Below, in pieces: positions 8,498-17,620 of a stretch of DNA of 64,000 nucleotides. The notes under the pieces were generated by a model. It did no database searches. It had not been told where the DNA came from and worked only from the letters and a program-made list of their open reading frames with translations. The stretch is from CBDBND01 sp965262665 (GTDB lineage Bacteria > Pseudomonadota > Alphaproteobacteria > Rhodospirillales > Rhodospirillaceae): contig CBDHFR010000004.1 in NCBI GenBank assembly GCA_965262665.1, positions 3,162,001-3,226,000 on the forward strand, written 5' to 3'. Made by a program: the position numbers and the translations under genes. The stretch's first letter is position 1. Each line of letters begins with the position of its first letter.

Positions 8498-9226
8498 TTA
8501 AGTGACGAAGTTTATCGCCCAGCGGCCATCATGCCATTCGAGCACCGTGGCCCCGCCATTGGAATGTTCATGGTACCCGTGCACGCCGAAGGCCAAGTTG
8601 TGCAAATAAGTACCGGACACCATCAGCCGGGTATCGTCGGGACCGATGTCCCCGTCCAAACAGAAAATCTCTTCATGCACCGGATGCCAGTTGGGCCCTT
8701 TGCCCGCGAACCCTGCGGGGACCTTGAGCAGGCGCGTGTCCGCTCCGGTCTCCGGATCCTCCCACAGCACCCGGCGTTCAAAGCCAGGAATGGGTTCGCC
8801 GTTGATCACCGGAGTGATGGGGTCCATGGCGTGGGTAGACTCTAGAAAGATCGGCTCGGCGTTTGACGCCGATGCCCCTTCGGCATCGAAAATCAGCAAC
8901 AGTTCTGCATCGGCGGTGCACGACAACGCCGGAATGGCATGGCCCGGAGGCACGGCAAAGAACCCGCCTTGGGTGAGCGTCATCTCTCCCAGGGCTACGG
9001 ACCCCTCGCGCACGAAGCCTTGAACCGTGGTCGTCACCGGTTCTGTCTCGGGCCGGGTATCGTTCGCGGATAAGCGGACCAAGGCGCTGCGCACAGACCC
9101 GTCATCCAAGGTCCGTAGGATTCGCCCGTCACAGTCACCGGGCCAAACCGCACCCATGGTGTGCCAGGGAATATCGCCCGACGAAAAACAGCGCGACAGG
9201 TTGTGGGAAAGCGTGGGCTCCGACAT
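8498..9226 (-). CDS. Cupin-like protein downstream of the amine oxidase gene
   Basis: The frame is open from 9364, but the part before MSEPTLSHNLSRCF overlaps the amine oxidase C-terminus, so ATG 9226 (20 bp after that stop) is the better start. This gives 242 residues. Two cupin halves are visible: one around VALGEMTLTQGGFFAVPPGH and one with NWHPVHEEIFCLDGDI ... FGVHGYHEHSNGG. The histidines and glutamate in the second half could bind a metal. There is no signal peptide. It is probably co-transcribed with the amine oxidase and the other cupin genes. Confidence 0.65.
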   Translation of the reverse strand: MSEPTLSHNLSRCFSSGDIPWHTMGAVWPGDCDGRILRTLDDGSVRSALVRLSANDTRPETEPVTTTVQGFVREGSVALGEMTLTQGGFFAVPPGHAIPALSCTADAELLLIFDAEGASASNAEPIFLESTHAMDPITPVINGEPIPGFERRVLWEDPETGADTRLLKVPAGFAGKGPNWHPVHEEIFCLDGDIGPDDTRLMVSGTYLHNLAFGVHGYHEHSNGGATVLEWHDGRWAINFVT

Positions 9227-9245
9227 GACGCAATCCGGTTTCCAG

Positions 9246-10724
9246 TTACGCCCGATCCAAAATCTCGAAGGCCACCCGTTCGCCTGATTCCATCGCCGCT
9301 TCCATGCCGTAATCCAGTCGGCGTGTGTGTTCGCCGGCAAAATGTAAGCGCCCATGAGGAACAATCATTTCATTGGCGAACGCCGTCACCTGTCCTGGCG
9401 CGAACATGGGACTACATCCACGCTGCAATGGCTGGCGGCCCCAAGAGTGATAGCGGAGGATTTCTATCTGTCCTCTGGACGCAGGCCGGATGCGTTCCAG
9501 TTCCTTGATTAAAAAGTCCGACGCGGCCTGCGGGCCAAGGGCCGCGACCTGCTGGCCTGTCTTGCCGGTCATCACGAACATGCCTCGGTGTTCGCCTTCG
9601 CCCATATGACTATCGATAGCCCAAAAGGTACGTATGGCCGTGTCTGTGTTGAGCGATGGGTCAAAGCCGTCTTCCTGCCAATACGGATCCTTGATTCGAC
9701 AGAACGCCCGCGTTGTCTCGCCATACTTGAGATTAAGAATGGCCTCGTTTTGGGGTGCTGGGGGAACGGGCCAAATAGAGACCGCGCTTAGCACTGGGAA
9801 AGGGATCGCAGCAATGACAAAGCGTGCGCGATAGCGGCCGCCATCTATTGTACGAACGTCTACGCCGTCACCCTCGATGTCTATTGCTGTCACTTGCTGA
9901 TCAACGCGAACGTCTCGCGGTAATTGTGCCGCCATGGCCTGGGGCAGCATGGCCGTGCCCCCTTCTATATTCTTCGGCCAAAACTCTATTGGCTTCCCGT
10001 TGCCGTCCAGAGGTCCGATAAACTGCCGCTCTAAGGCGCCTCGCGTGCGCTCCTGGAGCATGCGCAACGCTGACACGCCGTGAAGATCTGAACCGAAGCC
10101 GGAAACCTCTGCCAGTCGGATTCCCGCTTCGGACACACCGTTACGTTTGAATAATTCGTAGATGGAGACGTCATAATCGGCGAACCGGGGATCAAGCCAG
10201 TCATCCAGTTCTTTGAGCGGATTAAATTTCGCCATCATGGCCGAGCCGAAGGACAAAGCCTGGATTTCCCGTTCGTCTCCGACGGTCTTGTTTGCGGGCG
10301 AGTCGGGCCAGTCTTCTGCCTTTATGAGTTGGCCGTCGAAGAAATACGAAAACGGCAGCACGTCTCGATCTTGGTCGATCAACGTGAGGCCTAGGCGATC
10401 GACGGTGTCGAGTACCCGGGCATAAGATCCACTGATCTGTGACGCGCCCAGTTCGATGGGCACTGTTCCCGCATTGGTTTCCCAGGTTTCTTCCGCTGAC
10501 CAGACCCGACCGCCGATGCGCGTTGCGCCTTCAAGCACGACAACACTCAAACCAGACTCGGCAAGTATTCCCGCAGCGTTTAGTCCAGATAAACCAGCAC
10601 CGATGACAACAACATCGGTCGTCTCTTGCGCTCGGGCACGACCGCTATGGATAAACGGACCGCTTGCCGCAAGAGCAGAAACGGTTTTGGTGAAAGTACG
10701 CCGCGTAACTCGTGTTCGATTCAT
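9246..10724 (-). CDS. Tat-exported flavin amine oxidase
   Basis: The 492-residue flavoenzyme begins with a twin-arginine signal (TRRTFTKTVSALAASG) followed by the FAD motif VVVIGAGLSGLNAAGILAES and the amine oxidase motif GATRIGGRVWS. The C-terminus has HFAGEHTRRLDYGMEAAMES, the FAD-contacting end of the monoamine oxidase family. It should act in the periplasm, oxidising a primary or secondary amine with release of hydrogen peroxide. The specificity is unknown. A second member of this family lies at 26736-28169. It is followed closely by a cupin gene. Confidence 0.9.
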   Translation of the reverse strand: MNRTRVTRRTFTKTVSALAASGPFIHSGRARAQETTDVVVIGAGLSGLNAAGILAESGLSVVVLEGATRIGGRVWSAEETWETNAGTVPIELGASQISGSYARVLDTVDRLGLTLIDQDRDVLPFSYFFDGQLIKAEDWPDSPANKTVGDEREIQALSFGSAMMAKFNPLKELDDWLDPRFADYDVSIYELFKRNGVSEAGIRLAEVSGFGSDLHGVSALRMLQERTRGALERQFIGPLDGNGKPIEFWPKNIEGGTAMLPQAMAAQLPRDVRVDQQVTAIDIEGDGVDVRTIDGGRYRARFVIAAIPFPVLSAVSIWPVPPAPQNEAILNLKYGETTRAFCRIKDPYWQEDGFDPSLNTDTAIRTFWAIDSHMGEGEHRGMFVMTGKTGQQVAALGPQAASDFLIKELERIRPASRGQIEILRYHSWGRQPLQRGCSPMFAPGQVTAFANEMIVPHGRLHFAGEHTRRLDYGMEAAMESGERVAFEILDRA

Positions 10725-10795
10725 TCTTGGGTCATCCCGAATGAGTTCAGTATTAAGAGATGAGGATAACGCTCAGCGAGCGGAACACCGAACAG

Positions 10796-11953
10796 TTATT
10801 CCGCCGGTACGCCATCGACAATAGTTTCCCGCGCAGTTCGGCTGGGTTTGGCGTAGGTGGAGCGGTGTTTGCGCAGCCAAATGTACAAGCCGGTGCCAAA
10901 CAAGGTAGCGAAAGCAATCCCCGCGCCGAACACGATCAGCCGTCCGACCATGCCGAAGATCTGTCCGTTGTGGGAGTAGATCGAACACAAGCCGACAAGT
11001 GAGCGGCCTGTCCCCTGGGTTTGGGGATCGAAGGCGTCGACCATCTTGCCGGAGAACTGATCCACATAAGCAACGCCGGTGTAGATGGTGTACTCCAGAT
11101 CGGCCGGTTCGAACCGGTAACCATAGGCACCGCGCTCACTCGGGGGATAGTCAATCCGGGGCGGCACATGGCCAGGGAAGTGGCGATCCACTTCTTCGTA
11201 AATGGTCTGTAGTCCGGGTTTATTTTGGATCGGTTCACTGATGGAAAACGGCTGTGTTTCAGGCGTATCTAAGAACAATCCGACCACCACATCTGCTTGC
11301 TTGGGAAAGATGATCACCAGGCCGGTGATACCCACCAAAGCGAAACCGATGAGAAAATATATGCCGAACACGTTGTGCAGATCGCGGATCAGGCCCGGTG
11401 TCGGACTGGTCTTGCGAAATTGCAGGGCCCGCTTGTATTTGCCGTTTTTCGGCCACCACAGCACCACGCCGACGATGACCGTGGTAATTAAAAACAAACC
11501 CATATATCCGGTGATCTTTTTGCCGACATTGCCAGCCAGCAGTTCCATATGGAACAGTCGCGTCGCTTTCATGACGGTCAGCCATGGTCGGTCACCGATG
11601 ATCTCTCCGGTCACCGGATCAACGAAGATTTCCAAGTCGGTCAAAATGGATTCCGCTTCACCGGCCGGTCGAGTAGTGAACCGGAAGGCCTCATCGGGAA
11701 ACTTGTTGTCCCGCTCGACCCGGTGAATCACCCGGTCCGGATAGTTGGAGTGCACGGCCGCTTCCATCAATGCGTAGTCGGCGACCTCATAAGGTGTGCC
11801 GGTGCGATAGAATTGGGGATCAAGCGCCGCTTCGATGTCCCGCTGAAACACCAGAATGGAGCCGGCGAATCCATTTAGCGCGATCCACAGACCCACGGTG
11901 AGGGCGATCCATTTATGAATGGAGATCCAAAAGGGCCGCAACTTTTTTACCAT
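10796..11953 (-). CDS. PepSY-associated transmembrane protein (PiuB-like)
   Basis: The 385-residue membrane protein has the PepSY_TM layout: a first helix in WISIHKWIALTVGLWIALNG, a periplasmic PepSY-like region with EIFVDPVTGEIIGDR, helices around MGLFLITTVIVGVVLWWPKN and GIYFLIGFALVGITGLVIIF, and a last helix GRLIVFGAGIAFATLFGTG. Intramembrane histidines (IHKW, LFHMELL, DLHNVFG) resemble those of siderophore-iron reductases. A role in inner-membrane electron transfer or iron release is likely from the family. There is no TonB receptor next to it. It lies 18 bp after the stop-side end of the cupin paralogue pair and is probably transcribed with it. Confidence 0.85.
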   Translation of the reverse strand: MVKKLRPFWISIHKWIALTVGLWIALNGFAGSILVFQRDIEAALDPQFYRTGTPYEVADYALMEAAVHSNYPDRVIHRVERDNKFPDEAFRFTTRPAGEAESILTDLEIFVDPVTGEIIGDRPWLTVMKATRLFHMELLAGNVGKKITGYMGLFLITTVIVGVVLWWPKNGKYKRALQFRKTSPTPGLIRDLHNVFGIYFLIGFALVGITGLVIIFPKQADVVVGLFLDTPETQPFSISEPIQNKPGLQTIYEEVDRHFPGHVPPRIDYPPSERGAYGYRFEPADLEYTIYTGVAYVDQFSGKMVDAFDPQTQGTGRSLVGLCSIYSHNGQIFGMVGRLIVFGAGIAFATLFGTGLYIWLRKHRSTYAKPSRTARETIVDGVPAE

Positions 11954-11971
11954 GGTGAGAGGCTCCGGCTT

Positions 11972-12916
11972 TTACGGCCAGTGTGTCCCGTCGGGTTCAA
12001 TGATCTGCGCCACGTCGGACACCATGGGATCCACATGATCGTGCGGATGCTCAAAATCATGGGGAATGTGGTTGTGATCCTGGGTGAGAATCCACTTGTA
12101 CATAGCTGGACGCTGGCGAGCATAGACAGCAGCCGCCCGCTCGGCGTTTTCTTTCGGGTTTGAATAAGGGTCGTGATGGAAATGATTGTGTAGGTCGCCA
12201 TCGGTGCGTCCGATGGCGAGGATGCCTTGCTCTGAGGCAAAGCAGCCGTGGTTGATGTACGCGGGACGCCAGAAGTAACCGCCGGTGGGCAGATTGCCGA
12301 ACTGCATCATCCAGGACGTGCCCCAAATGTGATAGGCCTCCTCGGCGCAATCGTGATAGCTGATGTTGTCCTGCCAGAAGCCGGGCACCATGCAATAGAG
12401 GAAGGTGGACGCCCCGGTCTTGGGGTCGTTGCGCAACGGTTTGACGCCGCAGCCGGGTGCCACACCGGGCATGCGTCGCGCCGTCATCATCCAGTCCAGA
12501 CCGTCATAGGCGTTAATCATTTTGAGCTGGCTGCGGTCGTCACAGTTGTCGTGATCGGCATCGGATTCTTCGAAGCTGGGTGGGCCAAAGTTGTAGAAGA
12601 TCAGAGCCAAAGCGCCGTCATCCGATGACCAAGCTGGCATGTGCACACCGGCTGGCACGAAGAAGTAAACCCCTTTGGTCCACACTTGATCACCAATTTT
12701 TATGGAGCCTTCCATCAGCAGGAATTCATATTCGGAATAACTGAACCCGGGTGGCTGCTTGAAGCTGGCGTCGTATTGCACGGTCATGGTCACTGAACCT
12801 GTATCCGTATCAATGCTCAGGGTCTTGTACTGAATACCGTTCGGCATGCTGGACAGGGTCATCTTCTTGAAACCGACATCCCGGTCGACGAAGGGCTCAA
12901 TATGCGGGTGGGCCAT
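11972..12916 (-). CDS. Cupin-type protein, tandem paralogue A
   Basis: The product is about 314 residues from ATG 12916, which has AAGGAGA seven bases upstream. The longer open frame starts inside the terminator region and is rejected. A cupin core is visible (YSEYEFLLMEGSIKIGDQVW ... FFVPAGVHMPAW), followed by a histidine-rich C-terminal half (ISYHDCAEEAYHIWGTSW, LHNHFHHDPYS, ILTQDHNHIPHDFEHPHDH). It is a close paralogue of the gene at 13028. The N-terminal halves differ at many positions while the C-terminal halves are almost identical. The function is unknown; a metal-dependent oxygenase or isomerase is plausible. Confidence 0.75.
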   Translation of the reverse strand: MAHPHIEPFVDRDVGFKKMTLSSMPNGIQYKTLSIDTDTGSVTMTVQYDASFKQPPGFSYSEYEFLLMEGSIKIGDQVWTKGVYFFVPAGVHMPAWSSDDGALALIFYNFGPPSFEESDADHDNCDDRSQLKMINAYDGLDWMMTARRMPGVAPGCGVKPLRNDPKTGASTFLYCMVPGFWQDNISYHDCAEEAYHIWGTSWMMQFGNLPTGGYFWRPAYINHGCFASEQGILAIGRTDGDLHNHFHHDPYSNPKENAERAAAVYARQRPAMYKWILTQDHNHIPHDFEHPHDHVDPMVSDVAQIIEPDGTHWP

Positions 12917-12973
12917 GGGCGTCTCCTTTTTCGTTGCAGTGACGGTAACGCAGCCAGTCCACGGTAGGCAAAA

Positions 12974-13006
12974 GGAAAGCCCGGCAGTTCGTATGCCGGG
13001 CTTTCC
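12974..13006 (-). terminator. Rho-independent terminator between the cupin paralogues
   Basis: Perfect 13-bp arms (GGAAAGCCCGGCA and its complement) enclose a 7-base loop and are followed on the minus strand by CCTTTTGCC. It lies 22 bp after the stop of the gene at 13028, so it should reduce read-through into paralogue A. Confidence 0.75.
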
Positions 13007-13027
13007 TGCGAACAATTTGCAATACCG

Positions 13028-13966
13028 TTACGGCCAGTGGCTCCCGTCGGGTTGGATGACCTGCGCCGGGCCGGACTTCATGGGATCCGAATGATCGTGC
13101 GGATTCTCGAAGTCGTGGGGCACGTGATTGTGGTCCTGGGTCAGGATCCACTTGTACATGGCTGGACGCTGGCGGGCCAAGCGGGCGGCAGCGCGCTCCG
13201 CATTTTCTTGCGGCGTCGAATACGGATCATGGTGGAAGTGATTGTGCAGGTCGCCGTCGGTGCGGCCGATGGCGAGAATGCCGTGCTCGGAGGCGAAACA
13301 ACCATGGTTGATGTAGGCCGGGCGCCAGAAGTAACCGCCGGTGGGCAGATTGCCGAACTGCATCATCCAGGACGTGCCCCAGATGTGATAAGCCTCCTCG
13401 GCGCAGTCGTGATAGCTGATGTTGTCTTGCCAGAACCCGGGCACCATGCAGTACAAGAACGTCATGCCGTGGGTTTTATCGTCATAGTGCAACATTTTCA
13501 GCAAACAACCAGGTGCCGTTGCCGGGAACAGAGCATTGTTGGCCCAATCTAAGCCATCGTATGAACTCACACCTGCGAACTTGGAATCATCACAGTCGTC
13601 GTGGTTGGCATCGGATTCTTCAAAACTGGGCGGCCCATAATTGTAAAAGATAAGACACAAGGCGCCTTCGTCAGATGAAATGGCGGGCATGGCCTTGCCG
13701 GCAGGAATGAAGAAGTAGTGGCCCTTGCCACACACTTGATCGCCGACCGTCAACGAGCCTTCCTGAATGAACAGTTCCATTTCGTTGTAGCAAAAGCCGG
13801 GCGGGGATTTGTATCCGGCGTCGTATTGCACCGTCACGGTGACGGCACCTGTGTCGGTGTCCATGCTCAAAGTTTTGTACTGCATACCGTTGGGCATGCT
13901 TGGCATGGTCATTTTTTTAAAGCCGACGTCACGGTCGACAAAGGGTTCAATATGTGGGCGGGGCAT
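13028..13966 (-). CDS. Cupin-type protein, tandem paralogue B
   Basis: The 312-residue paralogue of the preceding gene has the cupin strand pair FCYNEMELFIQEGSLTVGDQ and YYFFIPAGKAMPAI-like segment (residues about 75-100). It has the same histidine-rich second half (SYHDCAEEAYHIWG, HNHFHHDPYSTP, DHNHVPHDFENPHDHSDPM). ATG 13966 has AAGGAGACGC just upstream, the same leader as paralogue A, so the duplication included the translation start region. It is followed by a strong terminator. The very high identity in the C-terminal half suggests recent duplication, gene conversion or strong constraint on the histidine cluster. Confidence 0.75.
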   Translation of the reverse strand: MPRPHIEPFVDRDVGFKKMTMPSMPNGMQYKTLSMDTDTGAVTVTVQYDAGYKSPPGFCYNEMELFIQEGSLTVGDQVCGKGHYFFIPAGKAMPAISSDEGALCLIFYNYGPPSFEESDANHDDCDDSKFAGVSSYDGLDWANNALFPATAPGCLLKMLHYDDKTHGMTFLYCMVPGFWQDNISYHDCAEEAYHIWGTSWMMQFGNLPTGGYFWRPAYINHGCFASEHGILAIGRTDGDLHNHFHHDPYSTPQENAERAAARLARQRPAMYKWILTQDHNHVPHDFENPHDHSDPMKSGPAQVIQPDGSHWP

Positions 13967-14045
13967 AATGCGTCTCCTTATTATTTAGGCGCAGCGTCCG
14001 TCGAAGTGTGGGCGCGCCGGCTAACGACGTGAACTTTGGCTTAGA

Positions 14046-14324
14046 CTAATAGATCGCTTGCAATGGACGGCCATCACGGGGGCGAATTTCGTCCTTGGGG
14101 ATAACCCGGCGGTTTTCCGCATGCCAATGGAACCCGCGGGTCTGAATGCGATGGAGAAAATCCGTAACCCATTGTTCCCGCTCCGCTGTCAGATCTTCCA
14201 TGTCTTTGACGATCTGTTCGTAGCGCGCAATCTGGTCCTGTAGTTCATCATCGAACCAAGTTTTTTCTTCGGCCGACATGTTCGACCGGAGATTGCCTTT
14301 TACAAGTTGACTTCCAACAGTCAC
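14046..14324 (-). CDS. Small hypothetical protein
   Basis: The 92-residue ORF starts at GTG 14324 with an excellent GGAGGG six bases upstream. A second start, ATG at MSAEEKTWFDDE, is possible but lacks such a site. The middle is highly charged and probably helical (ELQDQIARYEQIVKDMEDL), and the end is basic (FHWHAENRRVIPKDEIRPRD). There is no signal peptide or recognised domain. It sits between the cupin gene and the metal transporter on the same strand. Confidence 0.6.
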   Translation of the reverse strand: MTVGSQLVKGNLRSNMSAEEKTWFDDELQDQIARYEQIVKDMEDLTAEREQWVTDFLHRIQTRGFHWHAENRRVIPKDEIRPRDGRPLQAIY

Positions 14325-14399
14325 AGCGTCCCTCCTTTTAAAACGATCACTCTTTATAGCAAGAAAACCAGTGCTGAGAACCGGCTATCCGCTGACGTC

Positions 14400-15098
14400 T
14401 CACATTCCCAAAAACACAATGGCGCCGCCGGAAACGGCCACAGCGCCGCCGACCAAAGCGTGGCTGAACCGGGCGACGGGCCCCAACGAAATCCGCTTAA
14501 GTCCAATCACCCCGGCGGCAACGACGGCCGTCATAGTGATCAATGTAGCCGTTCCGAAAATGGCGGCGACGGCGACGACACCACCCCAACTGGCTTGAGC
14601 CGCCGGGTACATCAAGACGGGGATGAGCGGTTCGCAGGGTCCGAGGACAAAGATGATAAATAGAGTCCACGGCGTTAATCCGAAGCCGGATCTGGCGGCA
14701 TGGACATGGGCATGTCCGTGATGATGCGTGTGTTCGTGACTGTGAATGACGCCATCACCATGGTGGTGCGCATGGGTATGAGGCCGGTTCTTGAACGCGC
14801 GCTTCATCCCCCAGGCGAAATAGGTGACGCCAAACGCGATCAATGCCCAGGCGGCAATATCACCGCGCACCGCTTCGACGAATTCAAGATTTCCGGCGGC
14901 AATGCCAATGGAAATACCGACCAGGCCGAGAGTCACCGAACTGGCGACATGACCCAGACCGCACATGCTCGTGACCGCAACGGTTTTGGCCAAGGACCAA
15001 CCCCGGGCTTTAGCCATGACGATGAACGGCACATAGTGGTCAGGCCCAAGCAGCGTATGGACACAGCCGATGGAAGCCGCAGTTAGCGCCAACACCAT
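14400..15098 (-). CDS. NicO/UreH-like nickel or cobalt transporter
   Basis: This multi-helix membrane protein opens with GCVHTLLGPDHYVPFIVMAK, the helix-1 metal motif typical of NicO, RcnA and UreH-type transporters. It has a cytoplasmic histidine-rich loop (HTHAHHHGDGVIHSHEH followed by HHHGHAHVH) and a later WTLFIIFVLGPCEPLIPVLM helix. It should move nickel, cobalt or a related ion across the inner membrane. The frame is open to 15179. GTG 15128 or ATG 15098 are the plausible starts; I chose the ATG because it lies just after the upstream gene ends at 15103. No nickel enzyme is visible nearby. Confidence 0.75.
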   Translation of the reverse strand: MVLALTAASIGCVHTLLGPDHYVPFIVMAKARGWSLAKTVAVTSMCGLGHVASSVTLGLVGISIGIAAGNLEFVEAVRGDIAAWALIAFGVTYFAWGMKRAFKNRPHTHAHHHGDGVIHSHEHTHHHGHAHVHAARSGFGLTPWTLFIIFVLGPCEPLIPVLMYPAAQASWGGVVAVAAIFGTATLITMTAVVAAGVIGLKRISLGPVARFSHALVGGAVAVSGGAIVFLGM

Positions 15099-15102
15099 GA
15101 GT

Positions 15103-15989
15103 TCAGGTGTCAAAAATCGTCCCCACACATTTTCTTTTTGTTGAAACGGACAGGTAGCGGGATTTTGGCAGGGAGGCAAGCGCCTTCGATCTCATCGATG
15201 CCGGTCCGGCTCGAGCCGGTCCAACCGCAACCGGTGTCGGTTGTCCGTCAGCACCGCCATATACGGTCATCAGCACACCAAGACCGGTGGCGCCGACAAT
15301 GAGAAACATTATCAATATCTGATACCGAACAGCGTCCGTCGGCGGCACACCAGCCAGCATCTGCCCCGTCATCATACCCGGCAGAGAGACGAGTCCCGCT
15401 GCGGCCATGGCATTGATCATCGGCATCATGCCGTTGCGGATTGAGGCACACATCACCGGGCCGCATGCCTGCCACCGTGTCGCGCCGAGGCAAAGCTGCG
15501 CTTCGATAGCGACACGCTCGCGCGCAACGCTGGTCGTCAATGTATTGAGGGCCAAAGCAATCCCGGTCATGGAGTTGCCCAGAATCATACCGAGAATGGG
15601 AATCGCATAACGCGGATCGAACCACGGCTCCGGCCGGATCTGAGTGGTCAAAGCCATCACAGTGACCAGCGTAGCAGCGAAGGTCATGGCGGTGGCCCCT
15701 AACCCATATGACCAAATGCCTCTCAATCGACGGTCTTGGCGGGCGGCCACTTCGTATCCGGCGAAGCTCACCATCACCAGCGCGATGGCACCGGTCCACC
15801 ATGGCGATACCAATTCAAAAGCGTGGTGAGAATGTAACCGAGCATCACGAGCTGGACGATCATGCCCGCAGTGGCGATCAATAGAGTCCGTTCCAATCGA
15901 AGACCCAGCGCGACGGAAAGAATTCCGTTGGCGAGAATCAGAATCGCGCCGATGGCGAGGTCAGTGACACTGAGGGCGATATAATTCAT
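15103..15989 (-). pseudogene. fetB: FetB/YbbM-type ABC permease, frameshifted
   Basis: The N-terminal part (MNYIALSVTDLAIGAILILA ... MIVQLVMLGYILTTLL) is in one frame from ATG 15989. The rest (PWWTGAIALVMVSFAGYEVA ... GMMTGQMLAGVPPTDAVRYQ) is in another frame from about 15813 to 15103. Joined, they give a normal-length UPF0014/FetB permease with several membrane helices and the conserved PGMMTGQMLAG loop. One base must be added between about 15815 and 15835. FetAB is a putative iron exporter giving peroxide resistance in E. coli. The gene overlaps fetA by 4 bp. As written, no complete permease can be made. Confidence 0.75.
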
Positions 15990-16593
15990 GGTCCATCGCG
16001 CTCTTGATCAAGAGAAACGCACCCGTCTTGCACATGCGCCACACGTGCGCCAAGGCGCATTGCTTGGTCTCCGTCATGGGTGACAATGACAACAGTTGCT
16101 CTGGCGGCAAGCTTATTCTTCAAGACGGTTTCAACCGCCGCCGTTGCTTCACCATCCAGCGCAGAGGTGGGTTCGTCGAGCAACAACACATCCGGTTCAG
16201 CCAACAACGCCCGCACCAACGCCAAACGCTGTTTCTCACCGGTGGAAAGACGCGCCACCGTCCAATCCAGACAGGCGGGGTCCAGACCGAAATCCGACAG
16301 GACGGAAGGATCGGACTGTGCGTTTGCAAATGATCGCCGATATGGTCGCTCCACCAACCCGACTCCGCTGGCACATAAGCCACCGCCCGGCGCCACTGGG
16401 GTGCTGGAGTTTTTGACCGTCTAAGGTTTGCTGTTTCAACATCGCCCTGATTGTCATTGAGGTCGGCGATGGCGCGGAGCAACAGAGTCTTACCCGCTCC
16501 GGACGGACCGGTGATGGCCAGACACCCGCCATCGGGCAACTCGAAGCTGACAGGATCGAGGCCTAAGGGCCGAAGGGCATGAAGACGAAGCAC
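15986..16593 (-). pseudogene. fetA: FetA/YbbL-type ABC ATPase, frameshifted
   Basis: The first frame from ATG 16593 contains Walker A (GPSGAGKTLLLRAIADL) and PAPQWRRAVAYVPAESGWWS. The second frame, ending at 15986, contains the signature LSTGEKQRLALVRALL, Walker B VLLLDEPTSALD and the switch histidine in VVIVTHDGDQ. The two parts join if one base is added at the short A run 16328-16330 (TTT on the coding strand), giving IGDHFANAQSD. The reconstructed ATPase is of normal length, about 203 residues. It forms a pair with fetB, which is also frameshifted. Confidence 0.75.
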
Positions 16594-16612
16594 GGCGGCA
16601 TGGTGCGCTTGA

Positions 16613-17620
16613 TCAGTTGTCCGCGTCCAGCTCGCCGCCGACCCGGATCACGGCCCGACCCCGCACCTGTCGGGATTCCAAGCGATGATGTAGGTCGGCC
16701 ACGTCTTCCAACGGCGCCTCTTCCGATATGGGCACCTGCCACACACCGGTGGCCACATTGTCGATGATAGTGCGGTCGGTATCGCTGCCCGGCGGGTCTT
16801 CGATGGGCGCCAGATTCATACCGGCGACGCTGATGTTTTTGAAAATCAGCGTAGGGATATTCACCGGTTCCGGCATGAGCCCGGCGGTGGCACCGATGTA
16901 AACCAGCCGGCCCATGGGCGCGAGCACGTCGATGTTGTGCGCGGCGTTGGGACCACCGTTGCCATCGACGATCACATCCACACCGCGCCCATTTGTCGCC
17001 TCTTTAACAGCCTCAACCCAGCCGTCGGTGGTGTAGTCGAACACATAATCGGCGCCGAATTCTTTGGCAAAGGTCACCTTGTCCGGTCCGCCCGCCAAAC
17101 CAATGACCGTGCAGCTGTCACTCTTGGCGATCTGCGTGCCCATGATGGCGATGGGTCCTGCGGCGGAATGGAGCAAACAGGTTTCCCCCGACTGCAGCCG
17201 CCCCGCTTTGTACAGCGCATGCCAGGCGGTGAAGGAACAGCCGCGGTAAACACACCCGGTCTTTAAGTCGATGCGGTCATCGAGCATGAGCAGAGCCTTT
17301 GCGGTTGCAATGGTACAGTCCGCGTAGGCACCGAAATCGGCCCGGGAGATCGCCCGTTTGCCGACGAGAGACTCGTCCACGTCCATGCCTACCGCATCGA
17401 CAATGCCCGTGTGTTCAAGGCCGGGCGTAAAGGGAAACGTGATCGGCATGAAATCGATCTTGCCGGCCCGGGCCATGGCATCGAAGGGGTTCATGCCCAC
17501 ATAGGCGACGCGCAGGCGTGCTTGGCCGGGGCCCGGTTCAGGCACAGCGACTTCGCAAAGTTTCATGACCTCCGGTCCACCGAAGGCGTCCATTTGAATG
17601 GCGCGCATGGTGTTGCTCAT
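16613..17620 (-). CDS. Zinc-independent MDR family reductase (quinone oxidoreductase-like)
   Basis: The 335-residue protein has the medium-chain dehydrogenase/reductase layout: a GroES-like N-terminal half (LRVAYVGMNPFDAMARAGKI, FTPGLEHTGIVDAVG) and a nucleotide-binding half. In the latter the usual G-A-A-G-G-V-G is altered to HSAAGPIAIMGTQIAKS, followed by VIGLAGGPDKVTFAKEFGAD and GRGVDVIVDGNGG. The structural and catalytic zinc ligands of alcohol dehydrogenases are absent, as in quinone oxidoreductases, so NADPH-dependent reduction of a carbonyl or enone is likely. It overlaps the upstream VOC gene by 4 bp (17617-17620). Confidence 0.85.
   Translation of the reverse strand: MSNTMRAIQMDAFGGPEVMKLCEVAVPEPGPGQARLRVAYVGMNPFDAMARAGKIDFMPITFPFTPGLEHTGIVDAVGMDVDESLVGKRAISRADFGAYADCTIATAKALLMLDDRIDLKTGCVYRGCSFTAWHALYKAGRLQSGETCLLHSAAGPIAIMGTQIAKSDSCTVIGLAGGPDKVTFAKEFGADYVFDYTTDGWVEAVKEATNGRGVDVIVDGNGGPNAAHNIDVLAPMGRLVYIGATAGLMPEPVNIPTLIFKNISVAGMNLAPIEDPPGSDTDRTIIDNVATGVWQVPISEEAPLEDVADLHHRLESRQVRGRAVIRVGGELDADN

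Noticed and set aside
12917..13015. N-terminal extension of cupin paralogue A
   Set aside because: It reads through the terminator hairpin between the paralogues. ATG 12916 has the same leader and ribosome-binding site as paralogue B.
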